64,000 nt of DNA from Hyphomicrobiales bacterium (GCA_025359045.1 JANYHN010000048.1:124001-188000), one strand, 5' to 3'; positions 1 to 12,585 are shown, counted from the stretch's first letter. Translations and numbers: made by a program. The notes: a model not told the origin generated them from the sequence alone.

Positions 1-455
1 AAGTCGTCAGCTGACATGCCTGTTTGTTTAGCAATGTCTTTCAGCTGATTGTAAGCATCAGGCACCCATTTCTGTTGGGTTTTAAAGAAAATATCGATCA
101 GGGGGAAGTATTTTTCCTTGGCCGAACAGCGCGCCAACATAAACGCGCCCATGGCCTGATCATTATGTGGGAATTCGCGGAAAATGAATTTCACTTTACC
201 AGTATCAACATAATCTTTTTTGAATGGCACATAAACGTCGTTATAAAACGCCGCACAATGCGGACAACTGGCCGAGGCGTATTCTACGATAGTCACCTTA
301 GCCGTATCTACGCCTTCAATCATATCGCCTTCCTTTGGCGGAGTTAGAAGGTCGGTCAAATCGACTTTCGCGTCTTCAGCAAAAGCGGGCGTGGCGGCGG
401 CCAAAGCAACAGCTGCGGCACCAACCATTAGATTGCGGCGGGATATAATAATCAT
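1..455 (-). CDS. DsbA-family thiol:disulfide oxidoreductase (partial, C-terminus outside window)
   Basis: Reverse-strand reading from ATG at 455 gives MIIISRRNLMVGAAAVALAAATPAFAEDAKVDLTDLL...TIVEYASASCPHCAAFYNDVY...; signal peptide plus CPHC thioredoxin motif. Confidence 0.88.
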   Translation of the reverse strand, partial: MIIISRRNLMVGAAAVALAAATPAFAEDAKVDLTDLLTPPKEGDMIEGVDTAKVTIVEYASASCPHCAAFYNDVYVPFKKDYVDTGKVKFIFREFPHNDQAMGAFMLARCSAKEKYFPLIDIFFKTQQKWVPDAYNQLKDIAKQTGMSADD

Positions 456-985
456 GGTGTTTTCCTACTCGAGTTTGGGGATGGAGACAAAACCCTATTT
501 ACGCCTGTGGAGAACACGCGCTGAGGGCCGTTTGGGGCAGAAAAGGAAGCGAGCTTGGATAGCGCGGCTTTCAAGTCTGGATCTGCAATGTCGTCGAAAC
601 TATCGGCCCAAGCTTTGGCGGCTTCGGGTTTCATTGGTTTTCGTGGAATTTTTAATGCAGGTGGAGGAGAATTATCTGGCGTCACCTTGAGCGCAGTAAT
701 GGCGCCATAGCCCAGAAATTGGTTCACCCGCTCAATAATGCGTGGAGTTTCATAATGCAGTTCAAGGGCGCGGCCTGAGGTGGCTTTCAGCACCAAGGTT
801 CCACCAGATTGATGGCCATTGCCCTCATTGCCACGCGGCCATTTGATTTTTTCGGGTCTGCTGATGGCCGCCACTTGGTCACCCACAACCACGCGCCATT
901 GCGCCAACAATTGTTCGCTGGCAAAACCATGGCGCTGGAAAGCAGCCTTGGCCAAATTGCGAAAATGTTTATCGATGGTTTGCAT
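452..985 (-). CDS. DUF721 (DciA-like) domain protein
   Basis: FASEQLLAQWRVVVGDQVAAISRPEKIKW... resembles DUF721; overlaps the downstream dsbA-like start by 4 nt. Confidence 0.75.
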   Translation of the reverse strand: MQTIDKHFRNLAKAAFQRHGFASEQLLAQWRVVVGDQVAAISRPEKIKWPRGNEGNGHQSGGTLVLKATSGRALELHYETPRIIERVNQFLGYGAITALKVTPDNSPPPALKIPRKPMKPEAAKAWADSFDDIADPDLKAALSKLASFSAPNGPQRVFSTGVNRVLSPSPNSSRKTP

Positions 986-1031
986 GATTCTGTGTTGTAA
1001 TTGCGCCTTGCGGCAGGATATTCACTGAACC

Positions 1032-3196
<2,165 letters not shown>

Positions 3197-3217
3197 TCAA
3201 CGCAACTCACGAGGGGG

Positions 3218-3979
3218 TTATGAATCTTTGCGGAGTCGCTGTGAATCCAAAACGTTAATAATGGTTAACGGGTATGCGTTTTGATTTTTCATAGAAAAAT
3301 CAAGATCGCCTAAGCTATTATTTTCGATCAACTTATCTGACTTCTGACGATTTCGCCAAAAGTCAGGTCGATCTAGGATAAGAGCGATGGGCTTGAAGGA
3401 TTTTCGGTGTTCGGCGCAAGGGCCATGGAGGTTAAGTGCTGCTGCATGCGCGGCTGTGCCATAGCCTTTGTGTTTTGCAAAACCGTAGAGTGGATAGGTT
3501 TGATCATGCTGATGCATGATGCGGTCGCGGGTCACTTTGGAGATGATTGATGCTGCTGCAATCGAAAGCGATTTTGCATCACCGCCGATAATGGTTTGAG
3601 TTTTGCAGATGAGCTTTGGCGATTTATTGCCGTCGATCAGGGCGAGATCAGGTTTGGTTTTGAGGTGATCAAAAGCGCGCTGCATGGCGAGGAATGTCGC
3701 TTGCAGAATATTTATGTCGTCAATTTCTGATGCAGACACAATCCCCACACCCACCTGCGATGATTGCATAATCGGATTATACAAAGCCTCGCGTTTGGTC
3801 TCGTTCAGCTTCTTGGAATCATTGAGACCTTGCGGAATATTTCTCGGATCAAGAATGACAGCACTCGCCACAACCGGCCCCGCCCACGGCCCACGGCCAG
3901 CCTCGTCGATCCCGCAGATGAGGGCGTGGCCGAGAGCGAACGCGTTAGATTCGAAAGTGAAAGAAGGTGAGGTCATCAC
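3218..3979 (-). CDS. rnhB: Ribonuclease HII
   Basis: ICGIDEAGRGPWAGPVVASAVIL, LIDGNKSPKL, SIAAASIISKVTRDRIM. Confidence 0.95.
   Translation of the reverse strand: MMTSPSFTFESNAFALGHALICGIDEAGRGPWAGPVVASAVILDPRNIPQGLNDSKKLNETKREALYNPIMQSSQVGVGIVSASEIDDINILQATFLAMQRAFDHLKTKPDLALIDGNKSPKLICKTQTIIGGDAKSLSIAAASIISKVTRDRIMHQHDQTYPLYGFAKHKGYGTAAHAAALNLHGPCAEHRKSFKPIALILDRPDFWRNRQKSDKLIENNSLGDLDFSMKNQNAYPLTIINVLDSQRLRKDS
3222..3269 (-). promoter_or_regulatory. Putative ccrM control region: three GANTC sites plus TTAACCATTATTAA CtrA-like palindrome
   Basis: GAATC 3222, GAGTC 3233, GAATC 3243; GTTAATAATGGTTAAC 3254-3269 (spacing N6 rather than canonical N7). Confidence 0.4.
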
Positions 3980-3995
3980 CCTTCATGCGCGAACC

Positions 3996-5117
3996 TTAAA
4001 TCAAACTCAACTGCTCGCCCACCTGGGGTGGACGTTCAAACAAATCCGTCCGCAATTTCACGCGCTTGGCATTCAGACCCAGCCTTTGCGCCGCCAATTG
4101 AAACCGCCGCCCAATCGTCCACGCATAGGGCCCAGAGCCTGTCATGCGCGTGCCAAATTCGGGGTCATTTTCTTTGCCGCCGCGAACAGATTTTACCAGT
4201 GACATTACTTTCTCAGCGCGATCTGGAAACTCTTTAACCAGCCAATCTTTGAAAATATCTTTCACTTCAAAAGGCAAACGCAGCATGGTGTAGCCAGCCT
4301 CTCTTGCACCAGCGGCGTAAGCTGCTTTGAGAATGGATTCAATTTCATGATCATTGAGACCCGGTATAATCGGCCCCATCATCACAACAGTCGGAATGCC
4401 AGCTTTCGATAAGGCTTCAATGGCGGCTAAGCGTTTGGTGGGGGTTGAGGCGCGCGGTTCCATGGCTCTGGCCAATTTAGGGTCAAGCGAGGTGATTGAT
4501 AATGCCACCTTCACCAAGCCCTGCTCTGCCATCGGTTTCAGCAGATCAATATCACGGCACACCGAAGCTGATTTGGTGACGATGCCAAAAGGGTGTTTGA
4601 ATTCGCTCAACACTTCAATGATGGAACGCGTGATTCTATAAGTGCGCTCAATCGGTTGATAAGGATCGGTGTTTGAGCCCAGCGCAATGGTGCGCGGCTC
4701 ATAATTGGTCGCGGTCAATTCCCCCCGAAGAAGAGCCGCCGCGTTCGGCTTTATGAAAAGCTTGGATTCAAAGTCGAGGCCCGGCGAAAGCCCCATGTAA
4801 GAATGCGAAGGTCTGGCATAACAATAAACACAGCCATGCTCGCAACCCCGGTAAGGATTGATTGAGCGATCAAAAGAAATATCAGGCGATTGATTGCGGG
4901 CAATAATGGTCTTTGGTGTTTCAGTAAAAATCTCAGTCTTCAAGCGTGGGATTTCAGCCAGCGACTCCCAGCCATCATCAACCATCTCTTCACTCAGCGT
5001 TTCAAACCGCCCCGCCGGATTGCTGCGCGCACCCCGCCCGCGCTCCAGCTGAGGCAGCGATGTAAAAGCCCCCGATTCAAAGCCCACCGAGGGGCGCATG
5101 GTGATGAGTGTATGCAT
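3996..5117 (-). CDS. PA0069-family radical SAM protein
   Basis: NPYRGCEHGCVYCYARPSHSYMGLSPGLDFESKLF; radical SAM CxxxCxxC motif. Confidence 0.9.
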   Translation of the reverse strand: MHTLITMRPSVGFESGAFTSLPQLERGRGARSNPAGRFETLSEEMVDDGWESLAEIPRLKTEIFTETPKTIIARNQSPDISFDRSINPYRGCEHGCVYCYARPSHSYMGLSPGLDFESKLFIKPNAAALLRGELTATNYEPRTIALGSNTDPYQPIERTYRITRSIIEVLSEFKHPFGIVTKSASVCRDIDLLKPMAEQGLVKVALSITSLDPKLARAMEPRASTPTKRLAAIEALSKAGIPTVVMMGPIIPGLNDHEIESILKAAYAAGAREAGYTMLRLPFEVKDIFKDWLVKEFPDRAEKVMSLVKSVRGGKENDPEFGTRMTGSGPYAWTIGRRFQLAAQRLGLNAKRVKLRTDLFERPPQVGEQLSLI

Positions 5118-5160
5118 GAAAAGAACGTAGCAAGAACATTAGAACTTTTCAAGAACAATT

Positions 5161-5691
5161 TTACTTCCGCTTCAACCCCTCATCCAGCCTCGGCATGATC
5201 TCGATAAAATTACATGGGCTGTGCCGGTAATCCAGTTGCGGTTTTAAAATCTCGTCCCAGCCATCGCGGCAGGCGCCGGGGGAGCCTGGCAGACAGAACA
5301 CATATTTGCCCATCACCACGCCAGCCGTCGCACGTGATTGCACAGTGGAGGTTTTGATTTTCTGGAAACTCATCATATGAAATAGAACGCCAAAGCCTTC
5401 GATCTCTTTATCAAACAGTGGCCGTATGGCTTCAATGGTCACATCACGGCCCGTCAGGCCCGTGCCACCCGTTGAAATGATCACATCAACGGTTTTATCT
5501 TTTGCAAATTTGCGCACACAGGCGCGGATGGCGCGCACATCATCTTTCACAATGGCGCGGCCAGCAAGGCGGTGGCCCTCCAAAGTTAAGCGGTCAACCA
5601 AAGTCTGGCCAGATTTATCGTCGGCCAATGTTCGCGTGTCTGAGATCGTTATGACGACAATACCAATGGGCAAAAACGCGCGCTGATTCAC
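5161..5691 (-). CDS. moaB: Molybdenum cofactor biosynthesis protein B
   Basis: ISDTRTLADDKSGQTLVDRL, VIISTGGTGLTGRDVTIEAIRPLFDKEIEGFG, FCLPGSPGAC; GTG start overlapping the upstream TGA. Confidence 0.9.
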   Translation of the reverse strand: MNQRAFLPIGIVVITISDTRTLADDKSGQTLVDRLTLEGHRLAGRAIVKDDVRAIRACVRKFAKDKTVDVIISTGGTGLTGRDVTIEAIRPLFDKEIEGFGVLFHMMSFQKIKTSTVQSRATAGVVMGKYVFCLPGSPGACRDGWDEILKPQLDYRHSPCNFIEIMPRLDEGLKRK

Positions 5692-6494
5692 AATCCCACC
5701 TCATTCATTTTTGCTTTGAAGTTTTGCAAATCCCGCCACGCTAATTTTTTCTGAGTCGGCGCTTTCAATAATTCATCGGGATGCAGCGTAGCCAATAACG
5801 GAATATCACCCACCTTCAACCATTTGCCGCGCTGGCGAATGATTGAAGCATCACCGCCGCCCAAATACTGCCCACCCAAACTGCCCAATGATAATATCAA
5901 TTTCGGCCCTGCCAGTGCAATTGCCCTCGCCGCAAATGGCAAACATGCAGCGATTTCATTTTCAAGCGGCTGTCGATTTCCCGGTGGTCGCCACGGAATG
6001 AAATTCATCAGCATCACATTGCGTGGCGCTGGTTCATCGCCAATGTTTAAACCAATCGCGGCCAGCATGGCTTGCAACAAAACGCGCGCCTTGGCGGAAA
6101 CCACTTGGCCTGATTTGTCCTCTTCATTGCGCGGGCGGTCTGATAAAACCAATATCGATGATTGCAGATTACCTTCGATGAATGAAAGCTTGGTTGCCCC
6201 TTTGCGCAAGGGGTTGGCCTCAAAGTAATTCAGCGCTTGCGATAAAGCTTCGAGTGAATTGCATGAAGCGGCTTGGGTTGCCGCATCAGCTGCGGCTTGG
6301 TCTGGCAGCGTGGCCGTGCGCGACACAGGCGCAGCAAAAAGAGGGGCCACAGCTTTAGGCTTTTCCACCACAATAGAAGCCGCAAACCGATCAATTGTGA
6401 ATTCGCTCACAATCTCATCAGCCCCCATCTCCACAAGCCATACTAAAGCTGCGGCGGCCTGCTCGGGGGTCATGTCGTTTGGTCGCGGTTCCAT
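5688..6494 (-). CDS. Uracil-DNA glycosylase (UDG superfamily, family 4/5-like)
   Basis: VLLQAMLAAIGLNIGDEPAPRNVMLMNFIPWRPPGNRQP, LATLHPDELLKAPTQKKLAWRDLQ. Confidence 0.85.
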   Translation of the reverse strand: MEPRPNDMTPEQAAAALVWLVEMGADEIVSEFTIDRFAASIVVEKPKAVAPLFAAPVSRTATLPDQAAADAATQAASCNSLEALSQALNYFEANPLRKGATKLSFIEGNLQSSILVLSDRPRNEEDKSGQVVSAKARVLLQAMLAAIGLNIGDEPAPRNVMLMNFIPWRPPGNRQPLENEIAACLPFAARAIALAGPKLILSLGSLGGQYLGGGDASIIRQRGKWLKVGDIPLLATLHPDELLKAPTQKKLAWRDLQNFKAKMNEVGL

Positions 6495-6575
6495 GTCTAT
6501 TCTGGCTGCTTGTCAATCATAGCCCTCTGCCTATAACAGACCCATATATGTTTAAGCAAATTACGGAGATGAGTT

Positions 6576-8225
6576 GTGAGCGATATTCAGCGCGAGGCCA
6601 TGGAATATGATGTCGTCATCGTGGGCGCAGGCCCTGCTGGCCTATCCGCTGCCATTCGCGTCAAACAGCTTTCACCTGAAACCACCGTCTGCGTTCTTGA
6701 AAAAGGCTCGGAAGTAGGCGCGCATATTTTGTCGGGCGCTGTGGTTGATCCCATCGCTCTCAATGAGCTCATTCCAGACTGGAAAGAAAAGGGCGCTCCC
6801 CTCACCACTGAAGTCAATGAAGACCGCTTCTTCCTGCTCGGCCCCGCAGGGGCTTTGCGCCTGCCCAATTTCCTTATGCCACCGCTGATGAGCAATCATG
6901 GCAATTATGCCGTGTCGCTTGGCAATGTGTGTCGATGGCTAGCAACGCAAGCCGAAACATTGGGTGTTGAAATTTATCCGGGTTTTGCGGCATCTGAAAT
7001 TTTATATCGCGAAGATGGCTCAGTGCGCGGCGTAGTTGCTGGCGTCATGGGTATTGCCAAAGACGGCACGCATAAGCCCGACTATCAGCCGGGCATGGAA
7101 CTCACAGGTAAATATGTTTTGATCGCCGAAGGTGTGCGCGGGTCGCTGGCCAAAGAAATCATCGCCAAATACAATCTTTCCGAAGGCCGCGAACCTCAGA
7201 AATTCGGGCTTGGCATGAAAGAGCTGTGGGAAGTGAAGCCGGAAAACCATAAACAAGGCCAAGTGACCCACACCATGGGTTGGCCGCTCGGCACCAAAAC
7301 CGGCGGTGGTTCATTTATGTATCACTTGGAAGATAATCTGGTGTCAATTGGCTTCGTGGTGCATCTCAATTACACCAATCCAAACCTCTATCCTTACATG
7401 GAGTTCCAGCGCTTCAAGCATCATCCACTTATTGCCCATGTGCTCGAAGGTGGCCGCCGCGTGGCTTATGGCGCACGGGCCATCACTGAGGGCGGGTTTC
7501 AGTCGGTGCCAAAACTGCCCTTCCCAGGTGGTGCGTTGATCGGTTGCTCAGCAGGCTTTGTGAATGTGCCGCGTATCAAGGGCAGCCATAATGCCATGAA
7601 AACCGGCATGATGGCCGCAGAAGCAGCAGTTGCCGCCATTCAAGCTGGCCGCAGCGGTGATACATTGGAAGAATACCAAACCGCATATGAAAATTCTTGG
7701 GTTTATCAGGACTTGAAAAAGGTCAAGAACGTAAAACCTATGTGGTCAAAACTCGGTCTGGCCGGTGGTGCAGCCCTTGGCGCACTCGATATGTGGCTCA
7801 ATACACTATTCGGTTTTGGTTTTGGGACTTGGAAACATGGCAAAGCCGATTGGGCCACTTTGAAGCCAGCAGCAGAAAGTAAGCCCATCAACTACCCCAA
7901 ACCAGATGGCATTTTAAGCTTCGACCGACTGACGAATGTGGCCTTTTCAGCCACCTCTCACGAAGAAGACGAGCCAGCGCACCTGAAACTTAAGGATGCG
8001 TCCATTCCAATCGGTACAAACCTGCCGATGTGGGATGAGCCAGCCCAGCGCTATTGCCCAGCCGGAGTTTACGAAGTGGTCAAAGAAGACGGAAAAGTGC
8101 CGCGATTCCAGATAAATCACCAAAATTGCGTACATTGCAAAACCTGTGATATCAAAGACCCATCACAAAATATAACGTGGGTTGTGCCGCAAGGTGGCGA
8201 AGGCCCAAATTACCCCAATATGTAA
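6576..8225 (+). CDS. Electron transfer flavoprotein-ubiquinone oxidoreductase
   Basis: YDVVIVGAGPAGLSAAIR FAD motif; C-terminal NCVHCKTCDIKDPSQNITWVVPQGGEGPNY 4Fe-4S motif. Confidence 0.95.
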   Translation: MSDIQREAMEYDVVIVGAGPAGLSAAIRVKQLSPETTVCVLEKGSEVGAHILSGAVVDPIALNELIPDWKEKGAPLTTEVNEDRFFLLGPAGALRLPNFLMPPLMSNHGNYAVSLGNVCRWLATQAETLGVEIYPGFAASEILYREDGSVRGVVAGVMGIAKDGTHKPDYQPGMELTGKYVLIAEGVRGSLAKEIIAKYNLSEGREPQKFGLGMKELWEVKPENHKQGQVTHTMGWPLGTKTGGGSFMYHLEDNLVSIGFVVHLNYTNPNLYPYMEFQRFKHHPLIAHVLEGGRRVAYGARAITEGGFQSVPKLPFPGGALIGCSAGFVNVPRIKGSHNAMKTGMMAAEAAVAAIQAGRSGDTLEEYQTAYENSWVYQDLKKVKNVKPMWSKLGLAGGAALGALDMWLNTLFGFGFGTWKHGKADWATLKPAAESKPINYPKPDGILSFDRLTNVAFSATSHEEDEPAHLKLKDASIPIGTNLPMWDEPAQRYCPAGVYEVVKEDGKVPRFQINHQNCVHCKTCDIKDPSQNITWVVPQGGEGPNYPNM

Positions 8226-8238
8226 TCAATGCCCTGCG

Positions 8239-8253
8239 TTAAGTCCTTGTTAA
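8239..8253 (+). promoter_or_regulatory. Putative CtrA box TTAA-N7-TTAA
   Basis: TTAAGTCCTTGTTAA, about 120 bp upstream of the TadG-like gene start (8374). Confidence 0.4.
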
Positions 8254-8373
8254 GCCTATCAGAAATATAGGCCAACTCAAACGCGAGTAATTAAAAAGCA
8301 ACCAATCGCGGCAACGGGTTGTTGAAAGTTTTGAGACAAGTTCCCCGTAGATATAAAAAAGGGAATCTTGACG

Positions 8374-9861
8374 ATGCGTGCGACTATCAAGAAATCGAAA
8401 ATCGTCTCTAACTTTAAGAGAATGTTGTCGAATGAACGCGGCAACATGGCAATTGTGGTCGGCATGGCCACTGTGCCGATGATTTTGATCATGGGTGCCG
8501 CCGTAGACTTTGAAAATGCCAGCAACACCCATACTGAACTGCAAAGTTCGGTCGATTCTGCTGCACTATATGCTGCGTCCCTGACCGAAACGACAAACGA
8601 CGCACTCACCACAAAATCAAAGCCGTATTTCAATGCAAACTTTAACTCAAGTGCTGCGCCCGGCACTGCCGGTGCGGCAACATATGCAGTAACCAGCGTC
8701 GGTGATTCAATCACTGCGACAGCCAGTATTCCTGTCAACAATGCATTCATGAAATTGGCAGGCTTGCCAACCACAACGGTGAGCGCCACTTCTGTCGTCA
8801 AGAAGGCGGGTATCAATCTCGAAGTGTCATTGGTCTTGGATAATACGGGATCAATGGGTTCGATTAATGCCAAAACCGGCAACTCGGCCATTTATGATTT
8901 GAAAGTAGCGGCTGCAAAGTTCGTTGATCAAGTGATGCCGCCGACACAAGGACAATTCTACACCAAGATCGCTGCTATTCCATACAACAGCAGTGTAAAC
9001 TTGGGTACATCTGCATTGGCAATTCAAGCGCGCGGTTCTGTGACTTCAGGTACGAGCACCAGTCCAGGCTATCAAAATTACACTTTCTCTTCCAATAAAA
9101 TGGAGTCCTATTATTCCGGCAGTTGGCAGAACAATTGCACACATGATTCCAGTCATCATTGCCTGACAACGGCGGCTATTACCAACTGCGTAACAGAACG
9201 CACAGGAACTGCGGCCTACACCGATGCTTCGGTCAGCACTTATCCCGTGGGACGTAAATACGTTGTAACAAACAGCTCTTTCAACCCCTGCACAGTAACC
9301 CCAATGGTACCATTGTCGACAGACGCTACGGCGTTGAAGAACACGATTGGCGCCATGTCTTCGGGCAATTGGACTGCGGGCCAAACGGGTTTGGCCTGGG
9401 GTTGGTACGCGCTTTCTCCAAGCATAGGTGTATTTACAGGATCTGCTGCTCCAGCGGGTTATGATAAATTGACAACTACGGATTTGACCCAAAGAGTCCG
9501 GAAAGTCATGATCTTGATGACAGACGCAGAATATAATACGGCTTATGTTAATGGCGTGGTGAGCAGTGATACAAATTATACATCCTATGGCAGCAGCAAC
9601 GATGATGAAGCAGCCGCCGCTTCGCCAACCAATGGTGACGTTTATAATCAGGCTGCCTCGATGTGCAGTGGCATCAAAGCTTCCGGTGTTGAAGTTTACG
9701 TGATCACATTCCAACTCGACAAGACGTTGCCTTGGCGTGTTGGTTTGGTCAACAACTGTGCGACTGACTCGAGCCACATCATTGATGCTGACAGCTCGTC
9801 GCTTGACGCGGCTTTTGGCAAGATCGCCAACCAAATTCTTGCAATGCGTATCGCTCAATAA
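8374..9861 (+). CDS. TadE/TadG-like pilus assembly protein with vWA domain
   Basis: NERGNMAIVVGMATVPMILIMGAAVDFENASNTHTELQSSVDSAALYAAS (Flp pilus TadG-like), LVLDNTGSMG and MILMTDAE (vWA/MIDAS). ATG at 8374 preferred over the TTG at 8368. Confidence 0.88.
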   Translation: MRATIKKSKIVSNFKRMLSNERGNMAIVVGMATVPMILIMGAAVDFENASNTHTELQSSVDSAALYAASLTETTNDALTTKSKPYFNANFNSSAAPGTAGAATYAVTSVGDSITATASIPVNNAFMKLAGLPTTTVSATSVVKKAGINLEVSLVLDNTGSMGSINAKTGNSAIYDLKVAAAKFVDQVMPPTQGQFYTKIAAIPYNSSVNLGTSALAIQARGSVTSGTSTSPGYQNYTFSSNKMESYYSGSWQNNCTHDSSHHCLTTAAITNCVTERTGTAAYTDASVSTYPVGRKYVVTNSSFNPCTVTPMVPLSTDATALKNTIGAMSSGNWTAGQTGLAWGWYALSPSIGVFTGSAAPAGYDKLTTTDLTQRVRKVMILMTDAEYNTAYVNGVVSSDTNYTSYGSSNDDEAAAASPTNGDVYNQAASMCSGIKASGVEVYVITFQLDKTLPWRVGLVNNCATDSSHIIDADSSSLDAAFGKIANQILAMRIAQ

Positions 9862-9883
9862 AAGCCGGCGGGCTTGATCCTAG

Positions 9884-9921
9884 AAGGGGCGAGTTCCTTG
9901 AAAAAGGCACCCGCCCTTTTT
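9884..9921 (+). terminator. Putative Rho-independent terminator after the TadG-like gene
   Basis: AAGGGGCGAGT...ACCCGCCCTTTTT imperfect hairpin with T-run. Confidence 0.5.
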
Positions 9922-10006
9922 GCTTGCGATAACCTCCAAAAAACCTCAATCTAGCAAGATGAATCGTGACGGCGGTTTTGTCATCACTTAAACTGAATGG
10001 ATCATC

Positions 10007-11713
10007 ATGCTTTTGCGTTCTGCTTCTTGGATTTTTGCTGGTTTTCTTGTTTCGGGCATGGCGCTCGCGGATGTCACACCTGAAACGTCGTTCTCAGGAA
10101 ATTATTTGGCCGGTCGCACCGCTGGTCGGTTGCGTGATAATAACGCATCCGCAGATTTTTTGGGTGCTGCACTTAAACAAGATACTGGTAATCCCGTTTT
10201 GGTTGAACGCCTGTTTCAAGCAGAGCTCGCCATGGGTGATGTCGCCAAGGCCGAAGCCCTTGCTCCCCAAGTTATCGCTAATAACAGCCAGCAACGCATG
10301 GCACGGATTGTTTTGGGCCTCAAAGAATTCCGTAATCGCCGTTATCCTGAAGCGCGCGTGCAATTTAACGAAGCGGCCTACACACCTGTGGGTGAACTCA
10401 CCTCGGCATTGCTCAATGCTTGGGCCTTTGCAGGCGAGGGCTCGCTGAATGCGGCTTTGAAAGAATTAAACAAGCTTGATAATCAAGAGTCTTTTGCAAA
10501 CTATAAAGTCGTTCACACGGCTTTGATTTCTGATTTCCTCAACTCGAACATGCGCGCCGATGTGGCCTACAAGAAAGCCTATCAGCTTGCGGGCAATAGT
10601 TTGCGCGTTGCCCAAGCCTATGCAAATTTCCTGTTGCGCAATGGCCATAAGGATGAAGCACAAAAAGTTTATGAGAAATTCTTAAGTGGCGGACAGCGCA
10701 ATGTTTTGATCGAAGCTGATTTGGCAGACCTGAACGCCGGTAAAATACCAGCTCCTTTCATAAAAACGCCAGCCACTGGCGTGTCTGAAGTTTTGTTTTC
10801 ATTGGCCGCCGCCATGAACGGCGATCAAAGTGCTGATGCCGCTTTGATGTATGCCCAGCTGTCGCTAGCGTTGAACGCAGACCAACCCATGACGCGCTCG
10901 CTGATTGGCGATATTTATACCGATATGAAAATCAGCGAAGCCGCGATTGATGCGTTTGATCGCGTGCCTGCCACATCGCCTCTGCGCAATTATGCAGACA
11001 CACAAATCGCGGTTAATCTTCAACGCGATGATAAAACCAAGGATGCCATTGACAGATTGCAGTCGGTGGTTGCCAAAGATGCAAAAAATCTTGATGCGCT
11101 GGTGGCCTTGGGTGGTCTTTTTCGCAACAATAATGAAATGCAAAAAGCTGCTGATATTTATACGCAAGCCATCGGCCTGCAAGGTGATGATAACATCAAA
11201 TGGCAGCTCTATTATTACCGCGGCATTTCATATGATCGGATGAAGGCATTCGATAAATCTGAGGCTGATTTCAGAAAAGCTCTATCAATTTCCAAAGACC
11301 AGCCGACGGTTCTCAATTATCTGGGTTACTCGTTGATTGACCGGGGTGTGAAGCTTGATGAAGCTATTGCCATGGTCAAAAAGGCGGTCGAACTGAAACC
11401 CAATGACGGTTATATTGTTGATAGTTTAGGTTGGGCCTATTTCACCTTGGGTGATTATGATCAGGCTGTGAGCTATTTGGAGCGCGCTGTTGATCTCAAC
11501 GCTGCAGATTCCACAATCGCTCAACATCTTGGAGACGCTTACTGGCATTCTGGCCGCAAACTTGAAGCCCAGTTCCAATGGCAACATGCTAAAGATAATC
11601 ATCCAGAAGCAGCAGACCTTCCAGCCATTGAAGATCGGTTGAAGAATGGTTTGGTTGAGCCTGCGAAAGTGAAGCCCGCAGAAAACATTGTGCCCAAGCC
11701 CTCTTCCGGCTGA
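10007..11713 (+). CDS. Tetratricopeptide repeat protein, secreted
   Basis: N-terminal signal-like segment; multiple TPR motifs (YIVDSLGWAYFTLGDYDQAVSYLERAVDLNA). Confidence 0.88.
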   Translation: MLLRSASWIFAGFLVSGMALADVTPETSFSGNYLAGRTAGRLRDNNASADFLGAALKQDTGNPVLVERLFQAELAMGDVAKAEALAPQVIANNSQQRMARIVLGLKEFRNRRYPEARVQFNEAAYTPVGELTSALLNAWAFAGEGSLNAALKELNKLDNQESFANYKVVHTALISDFLNSNMRADVAYKKAYQLAGNSLRVAQAYANFLLRNGHKDEAQKVYEKFLSGGQRNVLIEADLADLNAGKIPAPFIKTPATGVSEVLFSLAAAMNGDQSADAALMYAQLSLALNADQPMTRSLIGDIYTDMKISEAAIDAFDRVPATSPLRNYADTQIAVNLQRDDKTKDAIDRLQSVVAKDAKNLDALVALGGLFRNNNEMQKAADIYTQAIGLQGDDNIKWQLYYYRGISYDRMKAFDKSEADFRKALSISKDQPTVLNYLGYSLIDRGVKLDEAIAMVKKAVELKPNDGYIVDSLGWAYFTLGDYDQAVSYLERAVDLNAADSTIAQHLGDAYWHSGRKLEAQFQWQHAKDNHPEAADLPAIEDRLKNGLVEPAKVKPAENIVPKPSSG

Positions 11714-12585
11714 TGATCACCTGCGTTACCGAAACAGCCAAAGCCAAAATCAATCTCGCCCTTCATGTTTTGGGCAGGCGCGCGGATGGTTATCACGAGC
11801 TTGATTCCGTGGTGGCCTTCGCAAATATTGGGGACGAGCTGACCATCTCGGTTTCTGATACGTTGTCATTAAGTTGCAGTGGCAAATTCGCCACAGAGGT
11901 GCCGAACGATGGCGACAACATAATATTAAAAGCTTGGCATCATCTCGATAAATTATTCGCTGGAAAAGCGATGGCCTTGCCGAAAGTGCATGTGGCACTC
12001 ACAAAAAACCTGCCCGTCGCATCAGGTATCGGCGGTGGCTCTGCTGATGCGGCAGCCACGTTGCGCGGCCTCCTGCGCCTCACACGTCAAACACTCTCCG
12101 AAACTGAAATCACCTCCCTCGCCAAAAGCCTTGGCGCTGATGTGCCCGTGTGTTTCTATGAGGCCGCCTGCCAGATGCAAGGCATCGGCGAAATCATAAC
12201 ACCACTTACAATCGAACTTCCCCGAGCCATCGTACTGGTCAATCCGCTGACAGCCTGTTCCACAGCAAGTGTCTTCACCAATCTCGCCCTTAAACCAGGC
12301 CAACCGCACCTGCCGCCGCTCGACCTCTATTCTCCCAGCGATTGGCGCAATGATATGACGGATGCGGCGCTAGCCACACAACCCATCATCACCCAAGTCC
12401 TAGCAGCCCTAAAAACCGAACCCGCCTTTTCAAGTGTACGCATGTCCGGCTCCGGGGCCACTTGCTTTGGCTTAGTGGCCAGCATGGCACAGGCGTCAGC
12501 CGCGGCGGCGAGGCTGGCCGTGAAGAACCCGGGTTGGTGGGTTAGGGCTGCGGAATTGGGTTCATCAATAATTTATCAGCACTGA
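11713..12585 (+). CDS. ispE: 4-diphosphocytidyl-2-C-methyl-D-erythritol kinase
   Basis: AKINLALHVLGRRADGYHELDSVVAFANIGD, KNLPVASGIGGGSADAAATLRGL, RMSGSGATCFGL (GHMP kinase). Confidence 0.95.
   Translation: MITCVTETAKAKINLALHVLGRRADGYHELDSVVAFANIGDELTISVSDTLSLSCSGKFATEVPNDGDNIILKAWHHLDKLFAGKAMALPKVHVALTKNLPVASGIGGGSADAAATLRGLLRLTRQTLSETEITSLAKSLGADVPVCFYEAACQMQGIGEIITPLTIELPRAIVLVNPLTACSTASVFTNLALKPGQPHLPPLDLYSPSDWRNDMTDAALATQPIITQVLAALKTEPAFSSVRMSGSGATCFGLVASMAQASAAAARLAVKNPGWWVRAAELGSSIIYQH

Noticed and set aside
9046-9858. 270-aa minus-strand ORF opposite the TadG-like gene
   Set aside because: Composition is unlike a real protein (His/Arg/Cys-rich) and the opposite strand has a clear vWA/TadG protein.
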